From positions 2,373,434 to 2,437,433 of the forward strand of contig JAJEKV010000045.1 in assembly GCA_021234155.1 (NCBI GenBank): a stretch of 64,000 nt of DNA, given 5' to 3'. The position numbers were made by a program, and so were the translations under genes. This DNA comes from Isoetes taiwanensis (taxonomy: Eukaryota; Streptophyta; Lycopodiopsida; Isoetales; Isoetaceae). Positions 39,206-51,084 of this stretch are shown here, piece after piece (the stretch's first letter is position 1; each line of letters opens with the position of its first letter). The notes under the pieces are model-generated. The model made no database searches, had not been told where the DNA came from, and was given only the letters and a program-made list of their open reading frames with translations.

Positions 39206-39407
39206 GTTTATGCAGACCTTAACGGTTTAACAAGTCAAAAATAATTTGTAGCATAGGTCTTTTTTTTTTTTTTTTTTTTGTGAAAATGAACGGATCAGAT
39301 TTGATACAAATGAACGGTTTGGATTGTGATCCTCGTAGTATCATCCTATTTGTCCCCACTTTTCCCGCCTTGGTCGTCCGGTAACTTCTCCCTCCGACTA
39401 CGGTGAT
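39206..39407. other. Poly(T) run and flank
   Basis: About 20 T residues at 39,260-39,279; otherwise nothing recognised. The poly(T) could be the tail of a minus-strand retroposon. Confidence 0.4.
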
Positions 39408-40902
39408 GTTATTGATGGGGAAAAATGGAGAACTGCCATGAATGATGAGCTAGATGCTTTTAGAAGGACAGAAACATATGAACTTGTAGACTTACCAAAG
39501 GGCAGACATGCAATAGGATGCAAATGGATTTTTAAGCTAAAGCAAGGTGTTCAGCCTCACTCATTAAAGCATAAAGCTCGGTTAGTAGCACAGGGATATA
39601 CTCAGAGAAAGGGAATTGACTATGAGGAGACCTTTTCTCCCATAGTTAAAATGACAAGCATTAGGATGTTGTTGGCTGTAGCAAATGCAAAAAATTTTGA
39701 AGTGCATCATATGAATGTGTCTACTGCTTTTTTGAATGCTGACCTAGAAGAGGAGATATTTATGATGCAACCACCTGGTTTTGAGCAAGGGAAAGCCAAA
39801 GTATGGAAACTTAAAAAAGCTGTCTATGGATTGAAGCAATCACCAAGACAATGGTATATGTGCATGGATTCATACCTGAGAGAGCAAGGTTTTATAAAAT
39901 TGAAGGATGATGGAAATATCTATATGTTCAAAGATGGGAATGAGGTCTGCTATATTGCATTATATGTGGATGACAATGTCATGGTCAACAGCAGTCTTAA
40001 TGTGCTGGAAAAATGCAAGGACATTCTCAAGAATCGATCCAAAATGACTAATCTAGGTGAACTCAAAAGGTTTTTAGGCATTGAAGTGGTCAGAGATCGA
40101 AATAAAAAGGTTCTTACCCTAACTCAAAGTCAAAATATTGCAGGCATGCTCAAAAGGTTCAATATGGAAGATTGTAAGGTGGTTACAACTCCTATGGTTC
40201 CAGGTAACAAACTTTCTTCAAATATGAATGATGATATATCAGAATTAGAAAATATTCCATATCAAGAATTAGTTGGATGCTTATTATACTTGTCTAACTG
40301 TACTAGACCCGATATCTCATTTGCAGTAAATATCTTGAGTAGATATTGCCATAATTTTGGAAGAGAGCTGCTAAGAGAGTACTTAGGTATTTGAAGGGAA
40401 CCATGGAATTTGGCATCCAATTTAACTCAGATGATATGAAGTTATTGTCTTATTGTGATTCTGATTGGGGTGGAGACCCTGATGAGAGGAAATCAACTTC
40501 AGGAATTATATGTATGTTAGGTGGAGGGCCTATCTCTTGGAAGTGCAGGAAACAAAAGGCTATAGCTCTCTCATCTGCAGAAGCAGAATATGCTGCTGCT
40601 ACACTTGTTGCAAAAGAAATGATATGGAGTGAAAGGTTATTGAAAGAGATAGGAATAGAGCAGGAGAAACCTTTACAACTATTTTCAGACAGCACTAGTT
40701 GTATAGCAATGGCCAAAAATCCTATACAACATGAAAGGACCAAGCATATTGCTCTGGAGATGCATTTTATAAGAGATTTAGTAAGTCAGAAAGTTATTGA
40801 ATTGAAGTATATTCAGACTGAATTGCAGTTAGCAGATATTTTGACTTAGCCTTTGACAGAATTGAAGTTTAACAGGCTGAGGCTGCAGGGAAAAATAACA
40901 TG
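39408..40902 (+). pseudogene. Copia reverse transcriptase-RNase H, frameshifted
   Basis: Polyprotein C-terminus. The RVT_2 reverse transcriptase runs from EKWRTAMNDELDAF (about 39,417) through CKWIFKLKQG, KARLVAQGYTQRKGIDY-EETFSPI, the YGLKQSPRQWY block and the catalytic LYVDD (39,961-39,975). A one-base shift near 40,385 in the ...AAKRVLRYLKGT region moves the frame. RNase H continues from 40,391 with SDWGGDPDERKSTSG and LSSAEAEYAA. A CAG-to-TAG change at 40,847 (ADILT*PLTELKF) truncates the end. Otherwise well kept, so insertion was fairly recent. Confidence 0.92.
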
Positions 40903-40911
40903 AAGGGAAAG

Positions 40912-41378
40912 TGTTAGTTGGAGTCATGTTATTTGTGTGGTATGCAGAGCTTGCGATGCAGTATCAACAAATTATAAGATGGTATGCAGCACTGTACATA
41001 CCTAGATATACCTAGACTCTTGCTTTATGAATTGAAGACATGATTGGAAACTAGGAACCTAGGTATATGCTCGAAGTTTGTGGTGGGAGCATAGTTAAAT
41101 GTTAAGGGTTGACATTTAACTATAGAGCTATTGTTATGAAATAGTTGTTTAATGGTCAAAGGTGAAAATGCATGTGGGATAATATTAAGCTGGAGAAATA
41201 TGGGATATTTTCGAAGATAAGCAAGACGTATATAGAATGCCGGAGACGAAGCCTTGCCGATCGGATTTTCTAAGACAAAGACAGATACAGAAAAGGATAA
41301 TAAGTAAGATGATGTTGGAGAGAATGTTGAGTGCCAGATTGGATCGAATTCTAAAATTCGATGCCTGAGTTGTCGACA
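40912..41378 (+). repeat. Copia 3' LTR
   Basis: Begins TG directly after the polypurine tract and ends CA. The short inverted ends are TGT and ACA. Contains an AT-rich TATA-type stretch but no partner LTR in the window to confirm the limits. Confidence 0.6.
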
Positions 41379-43300
41379 AATCTCATTGCTACAGTAAATT
41401 GATTCAATAATATGTGAACAGTGTTTTCTATGATTTCTTCAATGGTTTAAAATTAAGATCTTATGTTGAGAATGCAAGGCTAATACTAAGTTGGCATTGA
41501 TATTGTGCTAGTGGATAAATCATTGGAGTTAAGTTAAAATCATAGAAACAAGCTCAATTTACTAACATTCCCAATGCTACAACCAAAATGGATGGCTACA
41601 TAGACTAAATACAATACAATTCTTTAGCTCAACAATACATGATAATTAATCAGAAAAGAAACAATCTCATTTGACATAGAGAGCACATGTTTGTCATGTA
41701 GCGCATTCAGGGTGACTAATACCAGCAAAATCCCTGCGAGCAATACACACATGATGAGGTTAAATTGTATTGAAAAGAGGCCAGCTTATCATTGGCCGAG
41801 AAGGAAGAGTTTAATGCAGCTTGGTTAAATGTCTTTGCACTTTCAAGTGGCAGGCCGAAAGAGGTGATTTGTTCCATATTTTTATGTTCACTTGGAGATC
41901 CAGCATCGGCTTTGAAAGAAGAAAGTGATGAATTGAAAGATGATCTCACAAAGAAGAGACATACGGACTTTTCTACTTCTTGTTTACTCTAAATTCAAAT
42001 ACCTTCTAAAATCTGTAGAACTTCAGAAGATGGTGACGTGTAGAAGGAGATGGAGAATGGCATGCCTAACAATTTTGTAAGTTTAGAAATGTGTGGAATG
42101 CAGGCCTTCTTTGATATGCCACATGCTCTAGCTGATCATAACTCTAAATCAGACTCTAAATCAGACCCAACGGATGCAACTTCTACAATTGATTGGAAGA
42201 TGCACGTGAAGAATCGCTAGCGTCACATGTAAGGTTTAAACTGGATAATGTATGAAAGAGTTACATAAAAGAGAATTGGAGCAGCAATTTCAACTGCTTA
42301 GTGGTTGAAGAGTGTATAATAAAGACAAAGCTAGTATGTTGGAAATTTGGAAAAGTTTGGATACTTTATAACTATGATAGTACCTTTGAAAAAAAACATA
42401 CAGCATTGTTCCTTAGTGAGAAGAGATCCTGCCCAGTTACGCAGCAAAGAACCTGTGTGTAAGCTGCAATATAAACAGGATTGATTAAGAAGCTCTGTTG
42501 GAGTATAGACAAAAATGTTTTGAGCATTGGAAGCATATATATAGGCCCTAAAGAAAGCTCTTTTGTAGGTATTCAAAAGTCTTCCAACAAAATTAAAGCA
42601 CTATTCTTAGCCTAGTGGCAATCTATCAACATAATACCATTCCCATTCCGGCAGATGATCTAAAAGACCAACTTATTTTGTGCCTGAGCGAACTTTGCAT
42701 CACTATTTTTAGTTTGAAATTTAGATACATAAATCATGCACCCTCCCACATGGAAGCAGATGAACATTCTTTTTTATGTAGATGATATATGCATACTCCA
42801 AATGCATCCCAATCTAATGGATGTAAAGCAATGCAAAACGACGTTTCAAGACCACAAAAAAAGGGGAGGGGTTGGGGGAGAGAAGAAAAACCACGTCTCA
42901 AGATCCGGCTTGAGTCACCTCTGTGTATTGAGCGAAAAATCCCACATATGTTGATCCAGAAGCGTTGATCCTGGCAAAAACTATAAAAGAAAGGAGTTTT
43001 GGTTTGTATATAAAATGCATCATAGTTTATTCAATCACTTTGTATGTAAAATGCATCATAGTTTATTCACTCACAGTTTACCATTTCAATAATTTCAAAT
43101 ACTTACAAAAGCACATGACCCAGCTCAAGCTTGAGTGTCGAAAATCATCGACGCCAAATAGAAGCGTAGGTAGGAAGATAATTCGTATCCAAGTTCTTGG
43201 AGGCGCGACATTCAAAACCTCAACCCGAGTTCAAAACACGGCAATCAATCTTTGTCATCCGTGTCACGCAAATGGGGCGCATAAAGGAGCGCCGCAGCAT
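41379..43300. other. Non-coding, no gene recognised
   Basis: AT-rich sequence. Short frames at 41,792 and 42,736 have no recognisable domain. A nearly perfect repeat of GTTTATTCA plus an AAATGCATCATA block lies at 43,013-43,071. Confidence 0.35.
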
Positions 43301-44250
43301 GCGGCGTAACATCGCGGCATTCGTGCTACACAATCCAACCCCATCCCATCTTAATAAAGAAGATGTTTGCCTTTGCGTGACCAAAATTCCATACCCACAA
43401 TAAGATCATAGCGACCAATATTCATAATCGGCCCCTAGAGCAAGGGGTGCTCCTGGCAACTGAATATTCAAATTGATACGTCGACCCTGAGTATGGCGTA
43501 CGACCCCACTAGCCAGTGTGATTGGACGTGGCTTTGACTTCAAGGGAGTAAGCTGTAAGCTTCTGCCATTCTAGGTGAAGCAAAATTGTGCATACTACCC
43601 GTGTCCCTAAGGATGATAAAGGGTTTCACGGTCTGGCCATTGGCTGTAGATATGGCGGAGAAGGTTGACTATCTGCTTGACCTGTTTCAATAGCGGTATA
43701 AATGTGAAACTCGCCTTGTATATAGTCTGGTGCCTCGACATCAGCAACGTTGTCCGGTTCAGTTGGGCCCATGACATCATCCCAATCCACCGACAAGTGC
43801 GCTTGAGCAGCTGGGTAATGTATGGGCATTCCTACATACGATGTCCTGGATGGAAACACCGATAACAGGCTTTGTCTCTTCGTAACTACTCACGAGCTTC
43901 CCTTGGAATTGCCTGGAGAATATCTTGGACAACTCCCGTGGCACTAGCAGACTTATCTGGGACAGTAAAAGAAACATTTTTAGCTTGTTTCTGATATCCA
44001 GCCGACAAGGGAGGTCCTGGGCTAGGTGAGCATCCTCGATACGGTGTATAGCCCCTGTTCTGACCAAAGGTAGAAGGTTGTGGTGGCTGGTACTTAGGAG
44101 TGTCCTCCTCCAAACTAAGAGCTTTAGCCTCGGCTTTTGCTACTATTTGGGGATCATGGCTCGGACTCCTACAACATACAAGCATAAACGCATAAATTCA
44201 TCTATGTATGCTTGGACTGTCATATTCTTTTGTTCAAGATGTCTAGCTTA
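43301..44250 (-). pseudogene. Gypsy (Ty3-type) Gag-protease remnant
   Basis: Minus-strand remains of an LTR retrotransposon polyprotein. From 44,185 downward come a charged linker, then a CX2CX4HX4C zinc knuckle at 43,826-43,867 (C-Y-R-C-F-H-P-G-H-R-M-stop-E-C), which contains a TAG. An acidic spacer follows (DNVADVEAPDYIQG), then the aspartic protease active-site region FIILRDTGSMHNF with the DTG at 43,597-43,605. Further down, ITLASGVVRHTQGRRINL and, in a shifted frame, YDLIVGMEF... match the rest of a retropepsin. Frameshifts separate these blocks. RT and integrase are absent. The order Gag-knuckle-protease fits Gypsy better than Copia. Confidence 0.75.
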
Positions 44251-45138
44251 ACTGCACCCAGTAACTGCCTTGCAACCATGATTGTACGGGTGGTAGATTG
44301 AAATATATAATATTGGCATATGTAATATTACCAATTACAAACATTTAGACATAAGAATCATATATCTTCTCCATCTCAATTTTTGATAGCTTGAACTAGT
44401 TGTGGAAGATGTCATTACATGGTCAGCGTTTTAACTTTGCAATGAAAAACCATACTTGAACCTTAAAGGGGCTAGACCATGTCGATTGACTTGTGCCATG
44501 GACACAACTGATGAAGAGTTAAGAACCTGAAAGTTCTTCACAGCTAGATTAATGTCACCCATCTTGTTTGCAATACTGAAGCTGCATATACTCAATTTAG
44601 ACGAGCACAAGATTATTAGGTGCTCAAAATAGGCATCCAAGAATCAAAATCATTGGATCTTATGCAAGAAGGAATATTGCAGGGTTTTATTTGAGAAAAG
44701 TATAATAGTTTGTAAGATCTTTAAATCCAGTTCTACTCATTTCCAAAAAAACCATACACTTGTAAAAGAACTAGACTACATTTGTAAAAAACCAATAAAA
44801 CTTGGAGGAAGTCACTATATGCCTGAAGATCTTTTGCACCTACTAAGCTTAACAATTCATGCAAATTAAGCCATACAAAGAAATTTATCACGGACGGGAC
44901 ATTTCTCTTCATCGAGCCCCTTATGTTATCAAAACCACGAGAAGCACCTTAGAAGAAGCTGTAATGTCGTGGGCATGGCCTTACGCTAACCCATGTCCTT
45001 TGAAAGATCATAGCTCTAAATGCTAGAAAACTTACACCCTCAAAATTTGGAATCAGGTGTTCCAACATGCCTTGAGGGCGACCTAGAGCTCTCTTCAAAA
45101 AGTTACAGGGAAGTACAATGGTTGCGGTATAGGCTGAT
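44251..45138. other. Non-coding, no gene recognised
   Basis: AT-rich sequence with no domain-bearing frame on either strand. Confidence 0.35.
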
Positions 45139-45250
45139 CCGCGGGAATATCAGGTGTATTGGCATATCGTCGAACATGCCAATTACCCATATGAGCAAGG
45201 GTTTGCCTTTATGGGCAACTCAAAAGGCAAAAAGAAGAAGAAAAAGAAAA
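45139..45250 (+). repeat. CCGGTTAGCCGG repeat family, partial copy
   Basis: Keeps only the 3' half: GGCATATCG, CATGCCAATTACCC, ATATGAGCAAGGGTTTGCC, then GGGCAACTC and an A/G-rich tail. The ATATGAGCAAGGGTTTGCC block is shared with 58,609-58,626. Confidence 0.55.
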
Positions 45251-45529
45251 TAAGTCAAACAAAGGCATTGCGACAATCTGTAGTGCTTCCACACCTTGTT
45301 CATTCATATAATTTATGGAATTATAATATATGGAAGTAAGCATCTCTCCAAATTTTTGAAATTTTCAAAATATAACTTGCTCAATTACAACTATATTTTA
45401 GAAAAATTACATCATTGTACCATCATGCATGGTTTTGCTTTCAAAAAGTAGAAGAGTGAATCTGAAATGTATTCCAAATATCCATCACTATTTTGGAAGA
45501 GTGAATCCAAAATGTATTCCAAACATACA

Positions 45530-45931
45530 TCAATAATCTGGAAGATAGACATATTTTTTGGGTGGTGGTGGTGGACGACTGCGAACACGCTTTGGACGTG
45601 GCGGAGGTGGGGATGAGGATAATGGTGGCGGTGAGGATTGTGTATTTTGGCAAGTTGCAGCACCCTTAACCTTTGCAATGACTTTGGTGTAATTGTCGGG
45701 GCTACTGGGAGGTATGCATTTGCACAAGTCCATTAAGCTTATGAATCCCTCTATTGTATTCTTGCATGCATGTGAAATCATAGTGTTCCCTGCAAGTTCC
45801 TTAGAACATTTGACATCAAAGTCGTGACATTGTGGTGGCGTATGAGATTGAGGGTGGGCCATTCTCCAAACAACAAAGGCCAATATCAATGCAAATACCC
45901 CACCCAATTTCTTCGAAACTTTAACCATCAT
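45530..45931 (-). CDS. Secreted Cys-rich protein with proline-rich tail
   Basis: An intronless 133-aa frame. Residues 1-27 (MMVKVSKKLGGVFALILAFV) look like a signal peptide or signal anchor. Six cysteines follow in the order C-X6-C-X14-C-X13-C-X-C-X24-C. The C-X-C and spacing recall the plant 8-cysteine (lipid-transfer/2S) fold with two cysteines missing, but this is not a confident match. The C-terminus (about residue 95 on) is SPPPLSSSPPPPRPKRVRSR plus PPPPPKK, an extensin-like basic proline-rich tail. A TATA-type stretch lies 50-65 bp upstream. Probable role is the cell wall or apoplast. It is intact and could be a live, lineage-specific gene, or a spurious frame. Confidence 0.55.
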   Translation of the reverse strand: MMVKVSKKLGGVFALILAFVVWRMAHPQSHTPPQCHDFDVKCSKELAGNTMISHACKNTIEGFISLMDLCKCIPPSSPDNYTKVIAKVKGAATCQNTQSSPPPLSSSPPPPRPKRVRSRPPPPPKKYVYLPDY

Positions 45932-45982
45932 TGCTACCCAATGATATTTTAGACGGATAGATAGTGTTAAGAAGATGAATGT

Positions 45983-45995
45983 AAATATTTATATA
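45983..45995 (-). promoter_or_regulatory. TATA box of the Cys-rich gene
   Basis: On the minus strand it reads TATATAAATATTT. It lies about 52 bp upstream of the ATG at 45,931, which leaves a 5' UTR of about 20-30 nt. Short but plausible. Confidence 0.5.
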
Positions 45996-46049
45996 GGCCT
46001 GAAGCTGAACCTTTCGTAAAGGTTTAAGGAAAGGTTTAAGGTTGTTACG

Positions 46050-48611
46050 ATGCCCAAAAGGTTGTCCGGCCAGTGACCTTTGGTTTCAGAAGGCTATCCA
46101 TTCGGGAAGAGCAGGCCTTTGCCTTCGTTCGCCATGCGCCTCTACGGAGGTAATAATATTTCTAGAACAAACGTTTAGTTTTCTTGCTTGATGCAGCCAA
46201 TAGGGTTATGTCTCCCAAGGTTTTGTACCAGAAAAAAAACACTGACGAAAATCCCTACCCAAATGCAGTTCGGGAGCATGTACACCAATACAAACTATCC
46301 TATCAGTTCTTGTATTCATTCTCGAAGTAAATCAAGCGTTTTCTGATCACGTGTTTATTTGTTTCCTCAGCACTTGTTTTCTTGCAAAAAATCCACCTAA
46401 ACCACACTTGCCTTGCACAGTTCTTGTTTGCTGCTTGTGATTAGTTTGTTCAGGAAACCTCTAACATATCTTCAAACTGTCTGCACGCTCTCACCACACT
46501 CTCATCAGATGTTTTAACTGGTTGTCATAATCCAGTGGCAAGTACTTGTACATGTAAAGTGGCATGTGCAAATGATTTTTTTGAGATGAATGTTTTCACC
46601 TCGTATTCCTATTTTCTAAAGGGATATAAAACAATTTCTGTCAGTCTTGATGGTGCTATCAAATCTTGACCAAATATGGGCAGACCAAAATTTGTGAGCC
46701 TCAGAATGCTGGGGATGTACAGACCTTCATGATTTTCATATTTTTGTTTTGCCATACTGAGGATAAAAGGCTAAACAGTCTCAAAATATTTTAAAGAACT
46801 AGTGTAAATTTGGAAGGGTGTCAGAATCTATGGGCAAATAAAATGAAACATGACTTGTTGTCATAAAGAACCTAAAGCAAGAATGTTTTTTGGGCATTTC
46901 TGTCTTGAACATTTGCTCTAATTTGACCCACTACCTTATAATTTAAGGGTGTCTGCATATCGATGTACCTTTTGGGGTGCTAACCTCAGCCTAGCTAATC
47001 AGTTGGCCTCTACTTAAAAGGATAAACAATAAACTACTAGAGGATGTTTGGTCAGGTTTGCCTTTCAATCATTGATGTTCGAGCTTTTATATACATTCCT
47101 CTTTTAACACTTCAAAGATTGGTCCCAAGGTAAGGATTGAATGCTCATTGCTATCAAGGATAATAGTCTTCTTATAGTTGTCATCTGATGTTCCTTAGCA
47201 GGCAGGTGCAGAGTCAGCTTTGAGCAAGAGGTAGCACAGTTACATGTAACTATATATTTGAAATATATCTGCTGCAACCTCTTGTTCAAGGAGCTAATGA
47301 TGACCATCTGGTATACAGAAGTGACACTTCTACTTGTTTAGAGGATATCTTTCAAATTCCATAGTAACTTAGCGAAAAATTAAAATTCTTTATTGTAAAG
47401 GCTTTAGGTCTCGTGTCTGCACTGTTGTGTTGTTATTGTGTCTCTGCTTTTGGCAACTTCATTCTGATTACTTAAATATCGATTTCATGTCGCAATGTTA
47501 CTATTATTACAAAAAATCAGTGCATTTTTAATGCAACACATGCCATTGAAGATTGTTTGTATGATCCTCATACATGGTATAAATCTCCTGATACATATTC
47601 CTCTTTTTAGTTTATTCCTGGACCTCATTCGATTATAAGCAAGGCTTACAGGTCCTGATGTTCTAGAAGCTAAGTCATCATGCTGTTATCCTCTATGGCA
47701 GAGCAGGGCAGATCTATCGGTAATGATCAAAATTGCATATGCATTTGTTCTAAAATGGTCCATGCTAAACCAAATAGGGTTGTACATCCTTTGGTTTTCT
47801 TGTACAAATGACAGCAATACGCAAACGACAGCATAGCAAATGGCAACTCTAAATCCATTGGCTGAACAACACAAGGAAACATGAGAATGCACATGTTGCA
47901 TGCAATAAATGCATGAGATGCAGGTGCTGCCATGGGGTTCTTTAGCTTTTGCATATGCGTTACAGATTGCATGTTTTAGCTTCTTACCACACATCCAATA
48001 CTCTTCTCCCATTGCTTGCATCTGGCTTGCAGTCTTGAAGATTGTAGAAAATAGAAGGTCCCCATAGTGGAATAGAGAACAACTTTTATTTGCACACTTC
48101 TATTCCTGAAGATGCTAGTATATGGTCATTCCTTGATTGCCAAATTGCTTCATAAACTAATTCAGAATTGTTTCAAGCTATTGAGTTACATCCTCAAATT
48201 TTGCGAATGGCCTAAATTAATCTATAGAAACTGTCTAATGGGATAGAAAATTACCTTGCAATACCTAGAACCACTATGGTTAATGGAAGCATACGCAGCT
48301 TGGAAATTTCTACGTCAACCTACACTACAAAGAGTGTGAACCCAGTTTTAGTATTGCACAAGGCTTAATGCTCCAAGTTGTCACAAAATCGAGACAAACA
48401 GATGATTCAAAATCTCCATATATCATCTACAAATTGAGATAGGCTCAACAATGAAATCTAGAACTTAGTGTCTTAATAGAAGCTATACAAACGAAGTCGT
48501 CATACCTGCAACATGCATTTTTGGAATCATCTTCCTGTAGGAACCTAGATATATAAAGGGTAAAAGCTTAAATAAGGAAGATATGCAGATGAAAAGGGCT
48601 GATTAACCCAA
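46050..48611. other. Long non-coding stretch
   Basis: No gene, RNA gene or repeat recognised. A 111-codon minus-strand frame at 47,686-48,021 is Cys/His-rich by chance composition and shows no domain. Confidence 0.35.
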
Positions 48612-49160
48612 ATGGAAAAAATACAAAAGTCTTATGAAATCGACCGTCATGTCCGGCTTCGAGGGAGGGGAAGAGAGGTCCCTACCTGCCGAATAATCGA
48701 CTTGCATCATGATATTTTTGTCTTTTTAGTAATTATCTCGATCCTTGTATTACGAGTGTTGGTTTGCGCTCCATGGCATCTCCGTTATAAAAGAAATCCA
48801 ATTCCGGGAAGGATTGTTCATGGAACTACTATTGAGATGATTTGGACCATTTTCCCCAGTATTACTCTGATGTTCATGGCTATACCATCCTTCGCCTTAT
48901 TATATTCAATGGACGAGGTCTTAGATCCAGCTATTACTATCAAAGCTATTGGACATCAATGGTATTGGACCTATGAATATTCAGACTATAGTTCTGATGA
49001 ACAGTCATTAACCTTTGACAGTTATATGATTCCAGGAGATGATCTAGAATTGGGTCGATTACGCTTATTAGAAGTGGACAATGGTTGGGACATTAGAAAT
49101 AAAGATAGAAGCGGACCAACATCAGTCAGCATGAATCTGCAAAAGAAAAAATTCTAGGCT
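48612..49160 (+). pseudogene. cox2: NUMT: mitochondrial cox2 exon with flanking intron sequence
   Basis: A nuclear copy of part of cytochrome c oxidase subunit 2. From about 48,693 the frame reads [20 protein letters not shown], then the second transmembrane segment ([20 protein letters not shown]), [17 protein letters not shown] (aromatic loop), DSYMIP and LRLLEVDN. Just upstream, 48,640-48,690 (TCCGGCTTCGAGGGAGGGGA...GGTCCCTACCTGC) looks like domain VI of a plant mitochondrial group II intron. After VDN the sequence leaves cox2 where another intron is expected. So the copy came from mitochondrial DNA, not spliced RNA. The Cu-A ligand region is absent, and there are substitutions such as MIPGDD. 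Not functional. Confidence 0.88.
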
Positions 49161-49258
49161 AGGTAGAGTTTATCATAGGTCAATCAAACACTACGTTGGG
49201 GTGGGAGGGTCGATCATCGTAGAGATAGAGTCAAGAAGGGGTTAGGTCAACCGCATGC

Positions 49259-49500
49259 GGGTAAAAATATTCTTACCCTGGTTTTGGTGATTCCATCGCG
49301 GTGAATACTCTCCCGCGGAATCACTAACCCTCCGGAAATGGGATCTGTTCCAGAGGCCCCGTTATTCGTACCTGACACCCGTCAGGCGTACCTTCTGAAG
49401 GATCCCAGCCATCCGTCTGTAAGGTCCATCCTGGCCGTTCGTTTTATACCTTCCGGCAGAATCACATCTGCAAAATACCGCCGGATGGAATCACTGCCCT
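49259..49500 (+). repeat. Left terminal inverted repeat
   Basis: Outer 66 bp are nearly identical to the inverted right end. Further blocks also match: GTTATTCGTACCTGACA, TTTATACCTTC(C/T)GG, and ATCACATCTGCAAAATAC followed by (C/T)GCCGGA(T/C)GGAATCAC. Confidence 0.75.
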
Positions 49501-49506
49501 TACCAT

Positions 49507-50575
49507 TTGAAATATCCCAAAAAAGTTCAAATTTTTTACGTCCTTTTCTTCTTGGAGGTTTTTCAGCCAATGTCGTGCCGGCTATGGCGGCTTGCTCCGG
49601 GCGATCTTTCTTCTTTTCTTGTTATTGTTTATTTACAGATCCGAAATGGTGGCTATGGCGGAAAACATTTCGTGCTTCAGTTTTTAAGGATTTGGGTCTT
49701 CTTTTTCGAGAAGCGCGTACCTTTCCCCAATTTCTTTTTCGCCCATGGGAGGAGGAATGATTCCGGCAGATAATATATGGGCAGCAGCAGGCCTTCAATC
49801 TCCGATGATGCGAGAGTTAACAGAGCTTGCTTCCGGCGCTCATGGATATGATCAGACCGGCTCAGGGCTGCATTATTCGGCTTCATTTTCGAGCCCAACT
49901 TTCCAATCCGGCAACAACCTTGTTAGCCCCAAGCGTTGCCTCATGGGCTCCGATTTTGGCCTCTTTGGCAGCTCGGATCTCTCGATTTTAGCTTCTCGGA
50001 GCTCTATATTTTACAACACAAATCCTTGTATTCCTCCCTATTTCGGCGATCGATGCCGATCTATGTTGCCCTTTTCCCAAGGATCAGACCCATCGCCGCG
50101 GTATCTGCTTCATTTTTCTGATCTGATCCTTTTTATCTCTGATTCATCCCATTCCGGCGTTGATTTATTCCTTGATTGATTGGAAAACGGTGCCGGATTG
50201 GCCCATTTCCTCATTTTTTCCATTCCTTCGCCCCTACGTGATCGATTTCTGTGTTGGGTCCGCTTGCATTGGGGCTTGAATCCAGTTTTCGGTTGCTTGG
50301 AATTACTCTGTTTTCGGTTTGACAATTGTCACAGAGCGAGGATAAATATAAGACCCACTTGTTTGGGTTAATGGCAACCAAATTTTATGTCAGAGATTTT
50401 GCCATTGTCTGATTCTACCCGATTCATACGTTTTTTGGCACCACTTGGGTTGTTGAATCCAGTTTATTTACTTGGTTCCGGTGAAAAATTGGAGCCCCAA
50501 CTCCGTTTTCTGGCCCGAGTTCTTATCTCGTTCTTGCTTTAAAATACTCTGTTCCTTATTTTTTGTTCTTGCTTT
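49507..50575. other. Internal region of the TIR element, gene-like but unidentified
   Basis: GC-richer than its surroundings, with frames such as the one starting MGGGMIPADNIWAAAGLQSP (49,745-50,176, +) and a minus-strand frame with MKPNNAALSRSDHIHERRKQ. Neither is recognised and they overlap antisense, so at most one is real. It could be a captured host gene piece. Confidence 0.3.
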
Positions 50576-50640
50576 AAAGTGGTCATGGCATTGCCGATAT
50601 TGGCAAGGGGTTCAAATCCCCATCCATAAAAATTCTGGGC
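50570..50640 (+). repeat. tRNA-derived (SINE-like) promoter fragment
   Basis: Contains a perfect pol III B box (GGTTCAAATCC, 50,609-50,619) flanked by GGGG and CCCC, so the T-arm stem can form. An A-box-like AAGTGGTCATGGCA lies about 30 bp upstream. The cloverleaf cannot be completed, so it is a SINE head or tRNA relic rather than a working tRNA gene. Confidence 0.4.
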
Positions 50641-50810
50641 AGTGCATAGAATAACAATGGACAGGCACCAAAAAATGCAGTAGCACAGGTTTATATTTTC
50701 TTTCAATTCAATCCACCCTGCTTGCTTTTGCAAGCAAAAATGTAAGTTATACCTTAAGAATCTGCCGCTCATCTGCAGAAATTGAAAATGGCAAACATTG
50801 GGCTTCTCCA

Positions 50811-51072
50811 GGTGATTCCTTCCCGAGGAATAGTACGCGGTGATTCCACGGGAGAGAATATTTATGCGGTGATTCTATGGGGAAGAATATTTACGTGGTG
50901 ATTCCACGAGGGAGAATATTATCGTACTCGGTGATTCCACAGGGAAGAATAATACGGTATATGGTGATTCCACCCCGCAGGATCAATTTCATGCGATTCC
51001 GTCGCGTAGAATAAAATGGTGGTGATTCCGTCCGGCAGTATTTTGCAGATGTGATTCCACCAGAAGGTATAA
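50811..51072. repeat. Array of about nine palindromic iterons
   Basis: About nine units spaced 28-33 bp apart. Each has GGTGATTCC (or close), then 8-9 variable bases, then GAAT or GTAT, so ATTC and GAAT form an inverted pair around a variable core. Starts are near 50,811, 50,839, 50,868, 50,897, 50,930, 50,963, 50,995, 51,021 and 51,051. The same motif occurs inverted in the left TIR. Probably subterminal protein-binding sites of the element. Confidence 0.75.
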
Positions 51073-51084
51073 ATTGGAGTTTGT

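Larger units (their letters stand above)
39408..41378 (+). mobile_element. Copia (Ty1-type) LTR retrotransposon, 5'-truncated
   Basis: The 3' part of a Copia element: RT, RNase H, polypurine tract (GAAGGGAAAG at 40,902-40,911) and a 3' LTR. The LTR starts with TGTTAGTTGG at 40,912 and probably ends at TCGACA, 41,378 (about 467 bp; right end uncertain). Gag, protease, integrase and the 5' LTR are missing, and no flanking duplication can be tested. Confidence 0.85.

Noticed and set aside
42736-42954. FYVDD string resembling a Copia RT motif
   Set aside because: Nothing around it matches RT motifs; chance similarity.
47686-48021. Cys/His-rich 111-codon minus-strand frame
   Set aside because: No ordered cysteine pattern, signal or promoter; two overlapping frames look alike, as expected for chance.
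49338-49760. 140-codon plus-strand frame in the TIR element
   Set aside because: Its first half is the terminal inverted repeat itself, so it is not a captured gene start.
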